Notes: generated by a model not told the origin, from the letters alone. Counted from the stretch's first letter, positions 20,476 to 31,359 are shown. The stretch is DNA of 64,000 nt from Motiliproteus coralliicola (GCF_003345655.1 NZ_QQOH01000004.1:124001-188000), one strand, 5' to 3'. Translations and numbers: made by a program.

Positions 20476-21492
20476 ATGACTTACAAAAATAAGATAGCAA
20501 AAGTACTTTCTCTCTCTACCGCGGTGCTGTTCAGCGCTGGGTTGACGGTGATGGCCGAAGCCAAAACCTTCAAAGTCGCCGTCGGTGATGCCGGTGGCAG
20601 CCCCCAGCATGAGCTGGGCAAGAAATTCGCCGAAGCCTTTAAAGAAAAGACCGGTGGCAAGCACAAGGCCAAGCTGTTCCTGAACGGTCAGCTGGGCAGT
20701 GAGCAGGACACCGTCAACGATGCCGCCATCGGCAGCCTGGATTTCTCCATTCTGGCGATCAACAACATCACCCCGTTCTCTCCCACCGTCGGTGTCTTCA
20801 CCCTGCCCTACGTGATCCAGAGCCTGGACGAAGCGGTTGAGCTGACTCAGGGTGAAGTGGGTCAGGAGCTGGTAGAAAACACCGTACGTGACGCCGGCGT
20901 TCGCATCATCGGCTGGACCTATTCCGGTTTCCGGGTACTGTCCAACTCCAAAAAGCCGATCAAGTCGGTAGAAGACCTGCAGGGCGTTGTGGTTCGTGTT
21001 CCGAAGAACGAGATCATGATCGACACTTACAAGTCCTGGGGTGTAAACCCGACCCCGATGGCCTGGTCCGAGACCTTCACCGCGCTGCAACAGCGTGTGG
21101 TTGATGCCCAGGACAACCCGTACATGACCATCCACTCGATGAAGTTCTATGAAGTTCAGGATTACATCACCAACCTGCGCTACATCTTCTCGATCGAGCC
21201 GCTGATCGTCAGTGAGGCCGTGTTCCAGGATCAGAAGCCGGCGATTCAGAAAGCCATTCTCGAAGCCGGTAAAGAAGCCACGCAGCACAGCGCCCAGTTC
21301 CTGCGCGACAGCGAAGCGGCCATCAAGAAGGACCTGGCTGCCAAGGGCATGCAGATCCATGATCCGGTCAACGGTGAGAAAGAGTTCATCGATCGTGCCA
21401 CTCAGGCGGTATGGCCGAAGTTCTACGACAGCATCGGTGGTAAGGACAAGCTGAACCGCGTCCTGCGCCTGCTGGGTCGCAGCGAAGTCTGA
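20476..21492 (+). CDS. TRAP transporter solute-binding protein, DctP family (orphan)
   Basis: The start is the ATG at 20476 behind CGGAGCTACAG, giving 338 residues; an upstream open frame from 20245 lacks family features. A signal peptide (KIAKVLSLSTAVLFSAGLTVMAEA) leads into a DctP domain with FLNGQLGSEQDTVNDAAIGS and GVVVRVPKNEIMIDTYKSWG; the region around Arg and the MAWSETFTALQQRVVDAQDN segment form the ligand site. These periplasmic proteins deliver organic acids or amino acids to a DctQM permease, but no dctQ or dctM gene is nearby. A hairpin and an intrinsic terminator follow. Confidence 0.9.
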   Translation: MTYKNKIAKVLSLSTAVLFSAGLTVMAEAKTFKVAVGDAGGSPQHELGKKFAEAFKEKTGGKHKAKLFLNGQLGSEQDTVNDAAIGSLDFSILAINNITPFSPTVGVFTLPYVIQSLDEAVELTQGEVGQELVENTVRDAGVRIIGWTYSGFRVLSNSKKPIKSVEDLQGVVVRVPKNEIMIDTYKSWGVNPTPMAWSETFTALQQRVVDAQDNPYMTIHSMKFYEVQDYITNLRYIFSIEPLIVSEAVFQDQKPAIQKAILEAGKEATQHSAQFLRDSEAAIKKDLAAKGMQIHDPVNGEKEFIDRATQAVWPKFYDSIGGKDKLNRVLRLLGRSEV

Positions 21493-21522
21493 TCCTTCGA
21501 CGCTGAATCAATCAATGTGTAC

Positions 21523-21570
21523 GCCTGGCGTTGCCAACATCTCGAGGGGATGGTGACGCAAGCGCCAGGC
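21523..21570 (+). other. Large 3'UTR hairpin after the TRAP binding-protein gene
   Basis: GCCTGGCGTTGC (21523-21534) pairs with GCAAGCGCCAGGC (21558-21570) with one bulged base, making a 12-bp GC-rich stem 30 bases past the stop and 65 bases before the terminator. It could protect the mRNA 3' end or be part of a 3'UTR-derived small RNA. Confidence 0.5.
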
Positions 21571-21634
21571 AGCAGGTACGCGACAGTTGCGCGGAATCCA
21601 AGTCTCCGTTGTGATCTGTGGTCTGCGTAATATT

Positions 21635-21658
21635 GGGGCTCTTCGGAGCCCCTTTTTT
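21635..21658 (+). terminator. Intrinsic terminator after the TRAP binding-protein gene
   Basis: GGGGCTC (21635-21641) and GAGCCCC (21646-21652) pair around a TTCG tetraloop, followed by six T. This is a strong rho-independent terminator. Confidence 0.93.
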
Positions 21659-21697
21659 GTGCCTGGCTGTTTTTTTTAACCGGAAAGTTAAGCCTAT

Positions 21698-23065
21698 TTA
21701 GCCCAGCCCATAGGCCTGGTCGTCGATCAGCTGCCGAACCCGCTTCAACGCGATCTCCAGAGCCTGCAGAGAAACCGACCCCAGTGCCAGCCGGATAGCG
21801 TGGGGAACCGGACTGCCGACGGCGAAGGGCTCGGCGCCGGAAACCGCGATCTGCTCACGCATCAGTGCGGATACCAACTGATCGGTACGGACCTCCTCGG
21901 GAAGATTCAACCAGAGGAAATAGGCAGCCGGGTGGCCGGTAACATCCAAGCCCTGAAGTATTTCCCGTGCCATCGCCTGTCGCTGTCGGGCGTCTTCGCG
22001 TTTTTGGGCTTCCAGTTGGGTCACCGTGCCGTCTTCGATCCAGCGACAGCCCAGGGCCGTCATCAGGCCGGGGGTATTCCAGGTGGTGGCGCGAATGACC
22101 CGTTCCAGCTGCGGTATCCAGGCTGTCGGTGCGCAGACAAAACCGACCCGCAGTCCGGTGGCGATGCTTTTTGATAGACCCGAGACATACAGGGTGCGTT
22201 CCGGCGCCAAGGTTGCCAACGGCGGTGGGGGATCTTCGGCATGGAAGGCGTAGGCGGCATCTTCGATCAGGATCAGCTCGAAACGGCGGGCGAGTTCGAC
22301 CAGGCGCTGACGTTGTTCCAACGGCATTACCCAGCCCAGCGGGTTGTGCAGGGTCGGCATGGTATAGACCGCCCGGACCCGACGAGACAGGCAGAGCTGC
22401 TCCAACGCGTCCAGATCCATCCCTAAATGATCGCTCCGGTCAGCCGGTATCGGCGCCAGCTCCAGCCGCTGCACCTGGGCCAGCACCTTGAAGCCCGGGT
22501 AGATCAGCGCATCGGTGGCGACCAGATCACCGGGCTGTAGCATCGCCATCACCGAAGTGGCCAGGCCGTGCTGGGCACCGCTGACGATCAGCACCTGCTC
22601 CGGCTCGACTTGCAAGCCACGATCGGCCAGGTGGCTAGCGACTATTGCCCGTTCATGGCGGCGGCCGGCGTGGGGTTGGTAGTGCAGCAGCGCTTCCAGA
22701 TCACCGGATGCGGTTAGTTTGCGCAATGCCTGACGCAGCAGATCGGTCTGGCCGGGCATCGAGGGGGAGTTGAAGTTGAGATCGAGCATGCCGTCGGGGT
22801 TGGCGCTCTGATCGATGCCGTGGCCCGGTGGCAGGCTGGTTTCGCGGACAAAGGTGCCGCGACCGATCTCGCCGCTGACCAACCCCATCTGCTCCAGTTC
22901 GGCATAGACCCGGGATGCGGTCACCAGGGCGATGCCCTGCTCGTCCGCCAACTGCCGGTGGGTGGGGAGGCGGGTTCCGGGCGCCAGCCTGCCGTCGCGG
23001 ATATCGGCGGCCAGTTGATCCACCAGGGGTTTGTAACGGGGCTGCGCCATTGTGATTGTATCCAT
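21698..23065 (-). CDS. MocR-type (GntR-aminotransferase fusion) transcription regulator
   Basis: The 455-residue product joins an N-terminal GntR winged helix (GTRLPTHRQLADEQGIALVTASRVYAELE, shown only in part here: RLPTHRQLADEQGIALVTAS) to a fold-type I aminotransferase-like domain with the PLP lysine in YVSGLSKSIATGLRVG. MocR proteins sense PLP-linked compounds and often control vitamin B6, GABA or taurine genes. A perfect palindrome overlaps the start codon, which suggests autoregulation. There is no ribosome site before the ATG at 23065; the ATG at 23050 is an alternative. The gene is divergent from the DJ-1 gene, its likely target. Confidence 0.88.
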   Translation of the reverse strand: MDTITMAQPRYKPLVDQLAADIRDGRLAPGTRLPTHRQLADEQGIALVTASRVYAELEQMGLVSGEIGRGTFVRETSLPPGHGIDQSANPDGMLDLNFNSPSMPGQTDLLRQALRKLTASGDLEALLHYQPHAGRRHERAIVASHLADRGLQVEPEQVLIVSGAQHGLATSVMAMLQPGDLVATDALIYPGFKVLAQVQRLELAPIPADRSDHLGMDLDALEQLCLSRRVRAVYTMPTLHNPLGWVMPLEQRQRLVELARRFELILIEDAAYAFHAEDPPPPLATLAPERTLYVSGLSKSIATGLRVGFVCAPTAWIPQLERVIRATTWNTPGLMTALGCRWIEDGTVTQLEAQKREDARQRQAMAREILQGLDVTGHPAAYFLWLNLPEEVRTDQLVSALMREQIAVSGAEPFAVGSPVPHAIRLALGSVSLQALEIALKRVRQLIDDQAYGLG

Positions 23066-23086
23066 GACAATAATTTTATTGTCATG
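23063..23086. promoter_or_regulatory. Perfect 24-base palindrome over the MocR start codon
   Basis: CATGACAATAA (23063-23073), a TT spacer and TTATTGTCATG (23076-23086) form a perfect inverted repeat. It includes the ATG of the MocR gene and sits in the short gap before the DJ-1 gene. Position and symmetry suggest an operator for the MocR protein acting on both genes. Confidence 0.6.
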
Positions 23087-23174
23087 ACTCTAGGTCATAG
23101 ACTGCGGTCGAGCAATGGCCATGTTCACGACGATCGCGCGATAACCATCCATATCAATTCAGGGGATAACGCCC

Positions 23175-23777
23175 ATGCATATCGCTATTTTGACCTTCGA
23201 TGCCTTCAATGAGCTCGATTCGCTGATCGCGCTCGGCCTGCTCAACCAGGTGAAACAACCGGACTGGCGGGTCTCGATCGCCGCACCCACAACAACAATC
23301 CGTTCGATGAACGGGGTGGTGATGGAGCGACAGATCCCGTTGGAGCAGGCCGTTGAGGCCGACGCGGTGTTGATCGGCAGTGGCATGAAGACCCGCGACG
23401 TCGTTGCCGACGACAGTCTGATGGCCAGGCTGACGCTCGATCCGGCGCGGCAGTTGATCGGCTCGCAATGCTCCGGCGCACTGTTGCTGGCGCGGTTGGG
23501 GTTGCTGGATCGGTTACCGGTCTGTACCGACCTGACCACCAAACCCTGGGTCGAGGAGGCCGGCGCCCGGGTGCTGGAACAGCCGTTCTTCGCCGAGGGT
23601 AATATCGCCAGCGCCGGCGGCTGTCTGGCCTCCCATTATCTGGCGGCTTGGGTGATTGCCCGCTTGGCGGGCACTGAGGCTGCGGAGAGCGCGATCCATT
23701 ATGTGGCGCCGGTGGGTGAAAAACAGGCCTATGTGGAGCGGGCGATGGCCCATATCCGCCCGTATTTAGCGGACTAG
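23175..23777 (+). CDS. DJ-1/PfpI family protein
   Basis: The 200-residue product has the class I glutamine-amidotransferase-like fold of DJ-1/PfpI: ILTFDAFNELD at the N terminus and the nucleophile elbow GSQCSGALLL with Cys99. Family members include chaperones, glyoxalases, amidases and isonitrile hydratases; sequence alone does not choose between them. The gene is divergent from the MocR regulator across a 109-base gap with a perfect palindrome, so it is probably the regulator's target. A ribosome site (AGGGGATAAC) precedes the ATG. Confidence 0.85.
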   Translation: MHIAILTFDAFNELDSLIALGLLNQVKQPDWRVSIAAPTTTIRSMNGVVMERQIPLEQAVEADAVLIGSGMKTRDVVADDSLMARLTLDPARQLIGSQCSGALLLARLGLLDRLPVCTDLTTKPWVEEAGARVLEQPFFAEGNIASAGGCLASHYLAAWVIARLAGTEAAESAIHYVAPVGEKQAYVERAMAHIRPYLAD

Positions 23778-23820
23778 ATATACCGCACTAGATTTACCGG
23801 ACGAACCCGATTCATCGGGG

Positions 23821-24717
23821 CTAGGACGATGGCGGCTGGGCCTGATGCTCAGCCAACTGCTCGGCCAGAAAGTCCAGCAGCAGGCGAACCTTTGGGGATA
23901 ACTGGCGGTTGTGGGGGTAGAGCGCCCAGATCCCCTCGCCCGGCGGCTGGTACTGGGTTAACAGCGCCACCAGCAAGCCCCGTTCGAGGCTGTCGGCAAC
24001 GTAGTAGTCGGGCAGTTGGACGATACCGATACCTTTGAGGGCCGCGTCCAGCAGCGCCCGACCGCTGTTGCAGCGCAGGTTGCCCTTGAGACGGATGGTG
24101 CGCTCCCGGCTGTTTTCCTGAAAGCGCCAGTGATCCAGGGTGCCCTGCAGGCAGTTGTGCCGTTCCAGCTCCGACAGCGAGTGAGGCGCGCCTCGGGCGG
24201 CCAGGTAGTCGGGAGAGGCACAGACGTACTGGGTTCTGGAGCCCAGCCGTCTGGCCATCATGCTCGAGTCGGTCAGCTTACCGAGGCGGATCGCCAGATC
24301 GTAGCCCTCCTCGACCAGGTCGAGGCGCTGGTTGGTCAGGTTCAGTGACACCTCCAGCTCCTGGTACTGGACCAGGAAACGATTGATCAGCGGCGCCAGA
24401 TTACGCTCGCCGTAAGTAACCGGAGCGGTCAGCTTCAGTTTGCCCCTCGGCGTCTGCTGAACGTTGGTGATCGCCCGTTCGGCCTCGTCGAGTCCGTCCA
24501 GCAGCTGGCGGCAATGCTGGTAGTAGGTAGTACCCAGCTCGGTCACCGAGACCTTACGGGTGGTGCGGTAGAGCAACTTGGTCGCCAGCCGGGCCTCCAA
24601 CGCGGTGACCTGGCGGCTGACCTGGGCTACTGAAATGCCGAGTCTGGCAGCGGCGGCCGTAAAGCTGTGGGTTTCAACTACCGCGACAAATTCGTTGATC
24701 CCTTCCCAGTTCGACAC
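23821..24717 (-). CDS. LysR-family transcription regulator
   Basis: The 298-residue product starts at a GTG (24717) with AGGA seven bases upstream. The N-terminal HTH reads SFTAAAARLGISVAQVSRQV, followed by LEARLATKLLYRTTRKVSVTE. The rest is a two-lobed effector domain of the CrgA-like group. It is divergent from frmA, with a small palindrome between them, so it may control formaldehyde oxidation genes. Most frmA operons elsewhere use FrmR or a two-component system, so this pairing is worth noting but unproven. Confidence 0.9.
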   Translation of the reverse strand: MSNWEGINEFVAVVETHSFTAAAARLGISVAQVSRQVTALEARLATKLLYRTTRKVSVTELGTTYYQHCRQLLDGLDEAERAITNVQQTPRGKLKLTAPVTYGERNLAPLINRFLVQYQELEVSLNLTNQRLDLVEEGYDLAIRLGKLTDSSMMARRLGSRTQYVCASPDYLAARGAPHSLSELERHNCLQGTLDHWRFQENSRERTIRLKGNLRCNSGRALLDAALKGIGIVQLPDYYVADSLERGLLVALLTQYQPPGEGIWALYPHNRQLSPKVRLLLDFLAEQLAEHQAQPPSS

Positions 24718-24745
24718 CGGATTTCCTATCTATTGTTGCTGGTTG

Positions 24746-24760
24746 GTAAAAGTGTTTTAC
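24746..24760. promoter_or_regulatory. Candidate LysR-site palindrome upstream of frmA
   Basis: GTAAAA-GTG-TTTTAC is a 15-base inverted repeat with a T-N11-A-like layout, 29 bases from the LysR start. A perfect -10-like TATAAT lies at 24795-24800, pointing to frmA, but with no clear -35. Confidence 0.4.
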
Positions 24761-24860
24761 ATAATAGTCGGATTATCTCTTGTTGGGTAATACCTATAAT
24801 CGATTCAATCGCTGGGGCAGTTGGAAGAGCTGGGACGTTTATGACAGTGTCGTTGGCTGA

Positions 24861-26051
<1,191 letters not shown>

Positions 26052-26119
26052 TCAGCCAAGCCGGTTTGCTGCTGCAGTCACCCCTGCAGCAGCAAACGAT
26101 GAAGAGGAAGGATGCATCG

Positions 26120-26959
26120 ATGAGCATTGAAAACCTGAGCTGCAATAAGAGCTTTGGTGGCTGGAACAAGCAATACGGCCATGACTCCAGCGCACTGAAC
26201 TGCCGGATGCGCTTTGCGATCTATCTGCCACCCAAGGTGGCCAGTGGTGAGCGGGTGCCGGTGTTGTACTGGCTCTCCGGGCTGACCTGCACCGACGAGA
26301 ACTTTATGCACAAGGCCGGCGCCCAGCGGATGGCGGCTGAGTTGGGGTTGGCGATTGTCGCTCCCGACACCAGCCCCCGTGGCGATGAGGTCGCCAATGA
26401 TGAGGGCTACGATCTGGGCCAGGGCGCGGGCTTCTACGTCAACGCCACCGAGGCGCCCTGGAACCGCCATTACCGGATGTACGATTACATCACCGACGAG
26501 CTGCCCAAGCTGATCGAGGCCAACTTCCCGGTCACCGATCAACGGGCAATCGCCGGCCACTCCATGGGCGGCCACGGTGCGCTGATGATTGCGCTGCGCA
26601 ACCCCGAGCGTTACCGCTCGGTTTCGGCCTTCAGCCCGATCAGCAACCCGCTCAACTGCCCTTGGGGCCAGAAGGCGCTGAGTGCCTATCTGGGCTCAGA
26701 TCAAGCGGCTTGGCGTGATTACGATGCCAGCGTATTGATGCGCCAGAGTGAGGCTAAAATCCCGGCTCGGGTCGACCAGGGCGATGACGATGAATTCCTG
26801 GCCGAGCAGCTCAAGCCCGAAACCCTCGAGGCCGCGGCCAACGCCAACGATTACCCGTTGGAGCTGCACCGCCATTCGGGTTACGACCACAGCTACTTCT
26901 TTATCGCCAGCTTTATCGAAGCGCATCTGCGCTTCCATGCCGGGCACCTGGGGCTCTAG
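26120..26959 (+). CDS. fghA: S-formylglutathione hydrolase
   Basis: The enzyme splits S-formylglutathione into formate and glutathione. I place the start at the ATG at 26120 ([10 protein letters not shown]) behind GAGGAAGGATG, giving 279 residues, the usual length. The alpha/beta-hydrolase elbow [10 protein letters not shown] has the nucleophile Ser148, and the catalytic histidine is in [10 protein letters not shown] near the C terminus. The frame open from 26066 would add 18 residues that are not in the family. It works with frmA directly upstream. Confidence 0.95.
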   Translation: MSIENLSCNKSFGGWNKQYGHDSSALNCRMRFAIYLPPKVASGERVPVLYWLSGLTCTDENFMHKAGAQRMAAELGLAIVAPDTSPRGDEVANDEGYDLGQGAGFYVNATEAPWNRHYRMYDYITDELPKLIEANFPVTDQRAIAGHSMGGHGALMIALRNPERYRSVSAFSPISNPLNCPWGQKALSAYLGSDQAAWRDYDASVLMRQSEAKIPARVDQGDDDEFLAEQLKPETLEAAANANDYPLELHRHSGYDHSYFFIASFIEAHLRFHAGHLGL

Positions 26960-26966
26960 GCGCGGA

Positions 26967-27860
26967 CTAGGAGATCGGTCGCGGCTGCGGCAGTAGTCGA
27001 CGACCGAACACATTGATCAGCAGCCCGGTCATGATCAGCGCGATTCCACCGGCCTGGACCAGGTTGAGGGTCTCACCCAGCAATAGCCAGGCGCTGATCA
27101 GTCCCACCACCGGCACCAGTAGGGTCAATGGGGCCACCTGGGAGGCCGGGTGATGCTTGAGCAGATAGGCCCAACTGCTGTAACCGAACAGCGTCGCCAC
27201 CGCCGCCAGATAGATCACCGCCAGCACCGACTTTATCCCCATATTGGCCAGGCTCTGGCTGATCAGCTGCGGTCCTTCGAACCCGTAGGACAGCAGCAGA
27301 AATGGGATCGGCGGGATCAGCGCGCTCCAGGCCACCAGGCTCAACAGGTTAACCGAGCCGAGCTGGCCGATCTTGCGGTTGATGATGTTGCCCATCCCCC
27401 AGCAGGCTGCGGCGGCCAGGGTCAGGGTAAAGCCTATCAGGGTCATGTTGCCGGAGCCGCTCTGCAGCGCCAGAATCACCAGCCCGATACCGGCCACCAG
27501 CAACGCCACCACTTGTTGGGCCTGCCAGCGCTCGCCCAGAAACAGCAACGCGAAAAACAGCGTGAAGATCGCCTGTGATTGCAGCACCAGCGAGGCCAGC
27601 CCGGCGGGCATGCCCAGGTGCATGGCGCTGAACAGCAGCGCGAACTGACCGAAACTGATGGTCAGGCCATAGGCCATCAACCACTTCAGCGGCAGCTTGG
27701 GCGGTCGGATAAACAGAATCGCCGGAAACGCCACCAGCGCGAAGCGTAGCGCGCCCAGCAGCATCGGCGGCAGCTCATCCAGGCCCCACTTGATCACGAC
27801 AAAGTTGATCCCCCAGGCCAGCACCACCAGCAGGGCCAGCCCCCAGTCCCGATGGCTCAT
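26967..27860 (-). CDS. EamA/DMT-superfamily transporter
   Basis: The 297-residue product has ten predicted membrane helices in two EamA repeats (first starting WGLALLVVLAWGINFVVIKW, second at about residue 150, AACWGMGNIINRKIG). Family members, such as YdcZ/RhaT/EamA, export amino acids or other metabolites; the substrate here is unknown. Its start codon overlaps the stop of the ABC permease upstream, so it is probably in one operon with it. It is convergent with fghA across seven bases, with no clear terminator. Confidence 0.88.
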   Translation of the reverse strand: MSHRDWGLALLVVLAWGINFVVIKWGLDELPPMLLGALRFALVAFPAILFIRPPKLPLKWLMAYGLTISFGQFALLFSAMHLGMPAGLASLVLQSQAIFTLFFALLFLGERWQAQQVVALLVAGIGLVILALQSGSGNMTLIGFTLTLAAAACWGMGNIINRKIGQLGSVNLLSLVAWSALIPPIPFLLLSYGFEGPQLISQSLANMGIKSVLAVIYLAAVATLFGYSSWAYLLKHHPASQVAPLTLLVPVVGLISAWLLLGETLNLVQAGGIALIMTGLLINVFGRRLLPQPRPIS

Positions 27861-28621
27861 CAGCTGCGAATTCGGTAGCCGGAGCGGAAGATCCAGGCCA
27901 CCACGGCCAGGCAGATCAGCATAAACAGCGCCGTCATCGACAGGCTGATGCCGACATGGATATCGGCAACGCCGTAAAAGGCCCAGCGGAAGCCGCTGAT
28001 CAGGTAGACCACCGGGTTAAACAGCGTCAGCGTCTGCCAGGGTTCGGGCAGCATGTTGATCGAGTAGAACGCCCCCCCGAGGAAGGTCAACGGGGTGATC
28101 ACCATCAGCGGGATCACCTGCAGTTTCTGAAAGTCGTCGGCCCAGATGCCGATGATGAAGCCGAACAGGCTGAAGGTGACCGCAGTCAGCACCAGGAAGG
28201 CCAGCATCCAGAATGGATGGACGATGCTGTAATCGACGAAGATCCGTGCGGTGGCCAGAATCAGCAGCCCCAGCAGGATCGACTTGGTCGCCGCCGCGCC
28301 GACATAGCCGGTGACGATCTCGAACGGAGACACCGGCGCCGACAGCACCTCGTAGATTGTGCCGGAAAACTTCGGAAAGAAGATCCCGAACGAGGCGTTG
28401 GAGATACTCTCGCTCAACAACGACAGCATCACCAGCCCGGGGATGATAAAGGCGCCGTAGCTGATGCCGTCGATCTCGCCCATCCGCGAGCCGATGGCGG
28501 TGCCGAAGACGATGAAATAGAGCGAGGTCGACAGCACCGGCGAGGCGATACTCTGCATCAGAGTGCGCCAGGTCCGTGCCATTTCGAACCGATAGATCGC
28601 CCGAATACCGTAGAAATTCAT
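27860..28621 (-). CDS. yadH: ABC-2 type exporter permease (YadH-like)
   Basis: The 253-residue product opens [18 protein letters not shown], and has about six membrane helices and the ABC-2 signature region ([19 protein letters not shown]). It matches the YadH group, partners of the YadG ATPase. Its start overlaps the yadG stop by four bases, so the two are translationally coupled. The exported substrate is unknown even in E. coli. Confidence 0.88.
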   Translation of the reverse strand: MNFYGIRAIYRFEMARTWRTLMQSIASPVLSTSLYFIVFGTAIGSRMGEIDGISYGAFIIPGLVMLSLLSESISNASFGIFFPKFSGTIYEVLSAPVSPFEIVTGYVGAAATKSILLGLLILATARIFVDYSIVHPFWMLAFLVLTAVTFSLFGFIIGIWADDFQKLQVIPLMVITPLTFLGGAFYSINMLPEPWQTLTLFNPVVYLISGFRWAFYGVADIHVGISLSMTALFMLICLAVVAWIFRSGYRIRS

Positions 28622-29544
28622 TGTTTCGCTCCCTTGACCAGGCCGACGAAGATCTCCTCCAGCGAACTCTCGTGGGTGTGCAGATCCTTCACCTCGATGC
28701 CCTGCTGTGCCAGCAGCGGCAGCAGCTCGGCGATATGGCTGGGTTGCTGGCTGTCGTAGTTATACAGCAGCATGCTGCCCTGCTCGCACAGCTCCAGCGA
28801 GAAGCCATCGAGCTGCTCCGGCAGTTGCTCCAGCGGGGTCTGCAGATGCAGCCGTAGCTGCTTCTGGCCCAGCTTCGCCATCAGTTGGGTTTTCTGCTCC
28901 ACCAGCATCAGCTCACCGTGGTCGATCACGCCGATACGATCGGCCATCTCTTCGGCTTCTTCGATGTAGTGGGTGGTCAGGATAATGGTGACGCCGCGCT
29001 CGCGTAGCTGCCGGACCATCTGCCACATGTCCTTGCGCAGCTCGACATCGACCCCGGCGGTGGGCTCATCCAGAAACAGGATTTCCGGCTCATGGGACAG
29101 CGCCTTGGCGATCATCACCCGGCGTTTCATCCCGCCCGAAAGTTCGCGGATTTTGGCGTCCTTCTTGTCCCACAGCGACAGCTGCCGCAACAGTTGCTCG
29201 ATATAGTCGGGGTTAGGGGCCTTGCCGAACAGACCGCGGCTGAAGCTGACCGTGGCCCAGACGCTTTCGAAGGCATCGGTCGACAGCTCCTGGGGAACCA
29301 GGCCGATTAGTCGGCGGGCATTGCGATAGTCGCGCAGGATATCGTAACCGCCAACTTTGACCTTACCCTGGGTCGGATTGACGATACCGCAGATGGTGCT
29401 GATCAGGGTGGTCTTACCGGCGCCATTGGGTCCCAGCAGCGCCAGAATTTCGCCCTGTCTGATCTGCAGGTCGACCGAGTTCAGGGCGCGGAAACCATTG
29501 GGGTAGGTCTTCCCCAATCCTTCGATGGTGATGATCGGTTGCAC
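28618..29544 (-). CDS. yadG: ABC transporter ATP-binding protein (YadG-like)
   Basis: The 308-residue product has Walker [10 protein letters not shown] near residue 39, the signature [15 protein letters not shown], Walker [13 protein letters not shown] and the switch histidine in [13 protein letters not shown]. It is the ATPase of an ABC-2 exporter with the permease just downstream. The sequence resembles E. coli YadG along its length. The EamA gene probably ends the operon. Confidence 0.9.
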   Translation of the reverse strand: MQPIITIEGLGKTYPNGFRALNSVDLQIRQGEILALLGPNGAGKTTLISTICGIVNPTQGKVKVGGYDILRDYRNARRLIGLVPQELSTDAFESVWATVSFSRGLFGKAPNPDYIEQLLRQLSLWDKKDAKIRELSGGMKRRVMIAKALSHEPEILFLDEPTAGVDVELRKDMWQMVRQLRERGVTIILTTHYIEEAEEMADRIGVIDHGELMLVEQKTQLMAKLGQKQLRLHLQTPLEQLPEQLDGFSLELCEQGSMLLYNYDSQQPSHIAELLPLLAQQGIEVKDLHTHESSLEEIFVGLVKGAKQ

Positions 29545-29658
29545 GGGAGTTCCTTGTGGCTGTTGTGGGTCAACGCACTGTTGGATGGGACAGGCTCCGA
29601 TAGTAACAGCCTGGCCAACTAGCAGCTTCCATTTCTTTGTAGATCAGCCGAGGTCGAA

Positions 29659-31359
29659 TTACCGCTCCGAGTCGGGCTCTTCCGGATTCTCAACAGCCGC
29701 TTGAGTTGGAGATAGGCCCGGGTAATCCCGGCCGGCGAAGGCGATACGGTTTCGACCGGCCTGTTTGGCTTTGTACATGGCGTGATCGGCTTTGTGGAGC
29801 AGCGACTCAGGGGTATTGGTCTGGGTATCCGCCACCGCGATGCCGATACTGGCACCAATACTGAGCAGGTGACTCTCGATCTGGAACGGCTGCTGGAGGC
29901 TCTGCAGGATCTTGGTGGCGAAGCCTTCGACATGTTCCAGTTTCTCGTAAGGACCGAGCACGATGACAAACTCATCGCCGCCATAACGGGCAACGGTATC
30001 GGCCTCGCGGGTGGCTTCGGTCAATCGCTCGGCGACCGCTTTGAGCAGCAGATCCCCGATACTGTGGCCCAGGCGGTCGTTGACCGGCTTAAAGCGGTCG
30101 AGATCCAGGAACAGTAAGGCCGCTTGCTCATCTCTGCGACGCGAGTCTGCCAACCGCATCTGGAGTCGGTCCATCAGCAGGGTCCGGTTGGCTACCCCGG
30201 TCAGGTCGTCATGGCTGGCAAGGTGGCGGATCTTATTCTCGATGATGACCCGCTGGGAGATCTCGTCGGTCAGCTCACGGGTTCGCTCGGCCACTTTGTG
30301 TTCGAGGTTTTTCCTGGCTGACAGCACATCCTTGGCCATACGGTTGAAGGAGATAGCCAACTGCTTCAGCTCCTTTGCCCCGGCGACTTCGTTCTCGCTG
30401 ACCTGGTTCGCCTCTCCCTGAGATAGCTTCTGAGCTGACTCGATGACCTCCTTAATCGGGCCCGCGATAAGCCCAGCCAGCCACCAACTGATCAAGGCGG
30501 CAACGGTGACCCCCAGCGAGGAGATCGCCAGTGCGATAAATCTGACGTCTCCGGCTTTATCCACAAGCTCTTGATAGGGCTGTGGAATCATCACACCCCA
30601 GCCGACATCGGGGACAGTCGCATAGCCGGCGATCATGTCCGCTTTCATGGCCGGAGAATGGAAGGTTGTGACTCCGGTTTCCCCGGCCATCATCAATTGG
30701 ACTGCGGACACCTTTGAGATGTCCTTCATCGCCAGGCGCCAGTCTGGCTTGGGGTGAGCCAATACAAGCCCGTCAGCGTCAACGATGGCGGCATGGCCTT
30801 TGCGGCCAAAGGAGACTTTCTCTTGGACCTCGATAATGAAATCCGTTGCCAAGCCGGCGATAAAGCATCCTTCACCGTCCGCGCGCTGACGAAGCAGATA
30901 CAGCATCGGATCGCCCTCGGCATTGCGCTTGATTCCGCTAAACAGGATGCTGTCGGGACCCGCGTCGGCGGCCCGGTTGAGCTCGGATTCCAAAATTTTA
31001 GCTGGATTGGCTGGCAATCGATCTTGCTTGCCGAGAATCGGTTGAACCGACTTTGCTCCCGGCTTCAGCTCCGCCACAACCCGGATGTCCATACTCGACA
31101 ACAGCTCCGCCAGATGCCGGGGCAGGTCTGGGTGTTCGTTCAAAACATTGGTAGAGAGTCGGAAGCTTTCACTGACATCGGTGACGTAGCGGGACAGCGC
31201 GCCGGTCAGGTTCTGCGCCAGCAACAGGTGTTTCTCATTAACCGCGTTGACTTCTTTCTCCAGAGCGGAGTTTTGTACCCAGTAGGTCAGAAACAATACG
31301 GGCACCAAGGAAACCAGGGTGAATGCCGCAAACAATATATAACGCAGTCGTATGTTCAT
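29659..31359 (-). CDS. Membrane diguanylate cyclase: dCache sensor, HAMP, GGDEF
   Basis: The 566-residue product has an N-terminal membrane helix (YILFAAFTLVSLVPVLFLTY), a periplasmic sensor of about 250 residues with a dCache-like GHAAIVDADGLVLAHP segment, a second helix (IALAISSLGVTVAALISWWL), a HAMP domain, a short coiled coil and a GGDEF domain. The active site is intact: YGGDEFVIVL at about residues 460-469. A complete inhibitory I-site (READ) lies five residues before it. It should make c-di-GMP in response to a periplasmic ligand; the ligand is unknown. Confidence 0.92.
   Translation of the reverse strand: MNIRLRYILFAAFTLVSLVPVLFLTYWVQNSALEKEVNAVNEKHLLLAQNLTGALSRYVTDVSESFRLSTNVLNEHPDLPRHLAELLSSMDIRVVAELKPGAKSVQPILGKQDRLPANPAKILESELNRAADAGPDSILFSGIKRNAEGDPMLYLLRQRADGEGCFIAGLATDFIIEVQEKVSFGRKGHAAIVDADGLVLAHPKPDWRLAMKDISKVSAVQLMMAGETGVTTFHSPAMKADMIAGYATVPDVGWGVMIPQPYQELVDKAGDVRFIALAISSLGVTVAALISWWLAGLIAGPIKEVIESAQKLSQGEANQVSENEVAGAKELKQLAISFNRMAKDVLSARKNLEHKVAERTRELTDEISQRVIIENKIRHLASHDDLTGVANRTLLMDRLQMRLADSRRRDEQAALLFLDLDRFKPVNDRLGHSIGDLLLKAVAERLTEATREADTVARYGGDEFVIVLGPYEKLEHVEGFATKILQSLQQPFQIESHLLSIGASIGIAVADTQTNTPESLLHKADHAMYKAKQAGRNRIAFAGRDYPGLSPTQAAVENPEEPDSER

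Noticed and set aside
30557-30565. Exact DnaA box inside the membrane cyclase gene
   Set aside because: A single copy in coding sequence is about what chance predicts in a window this size.
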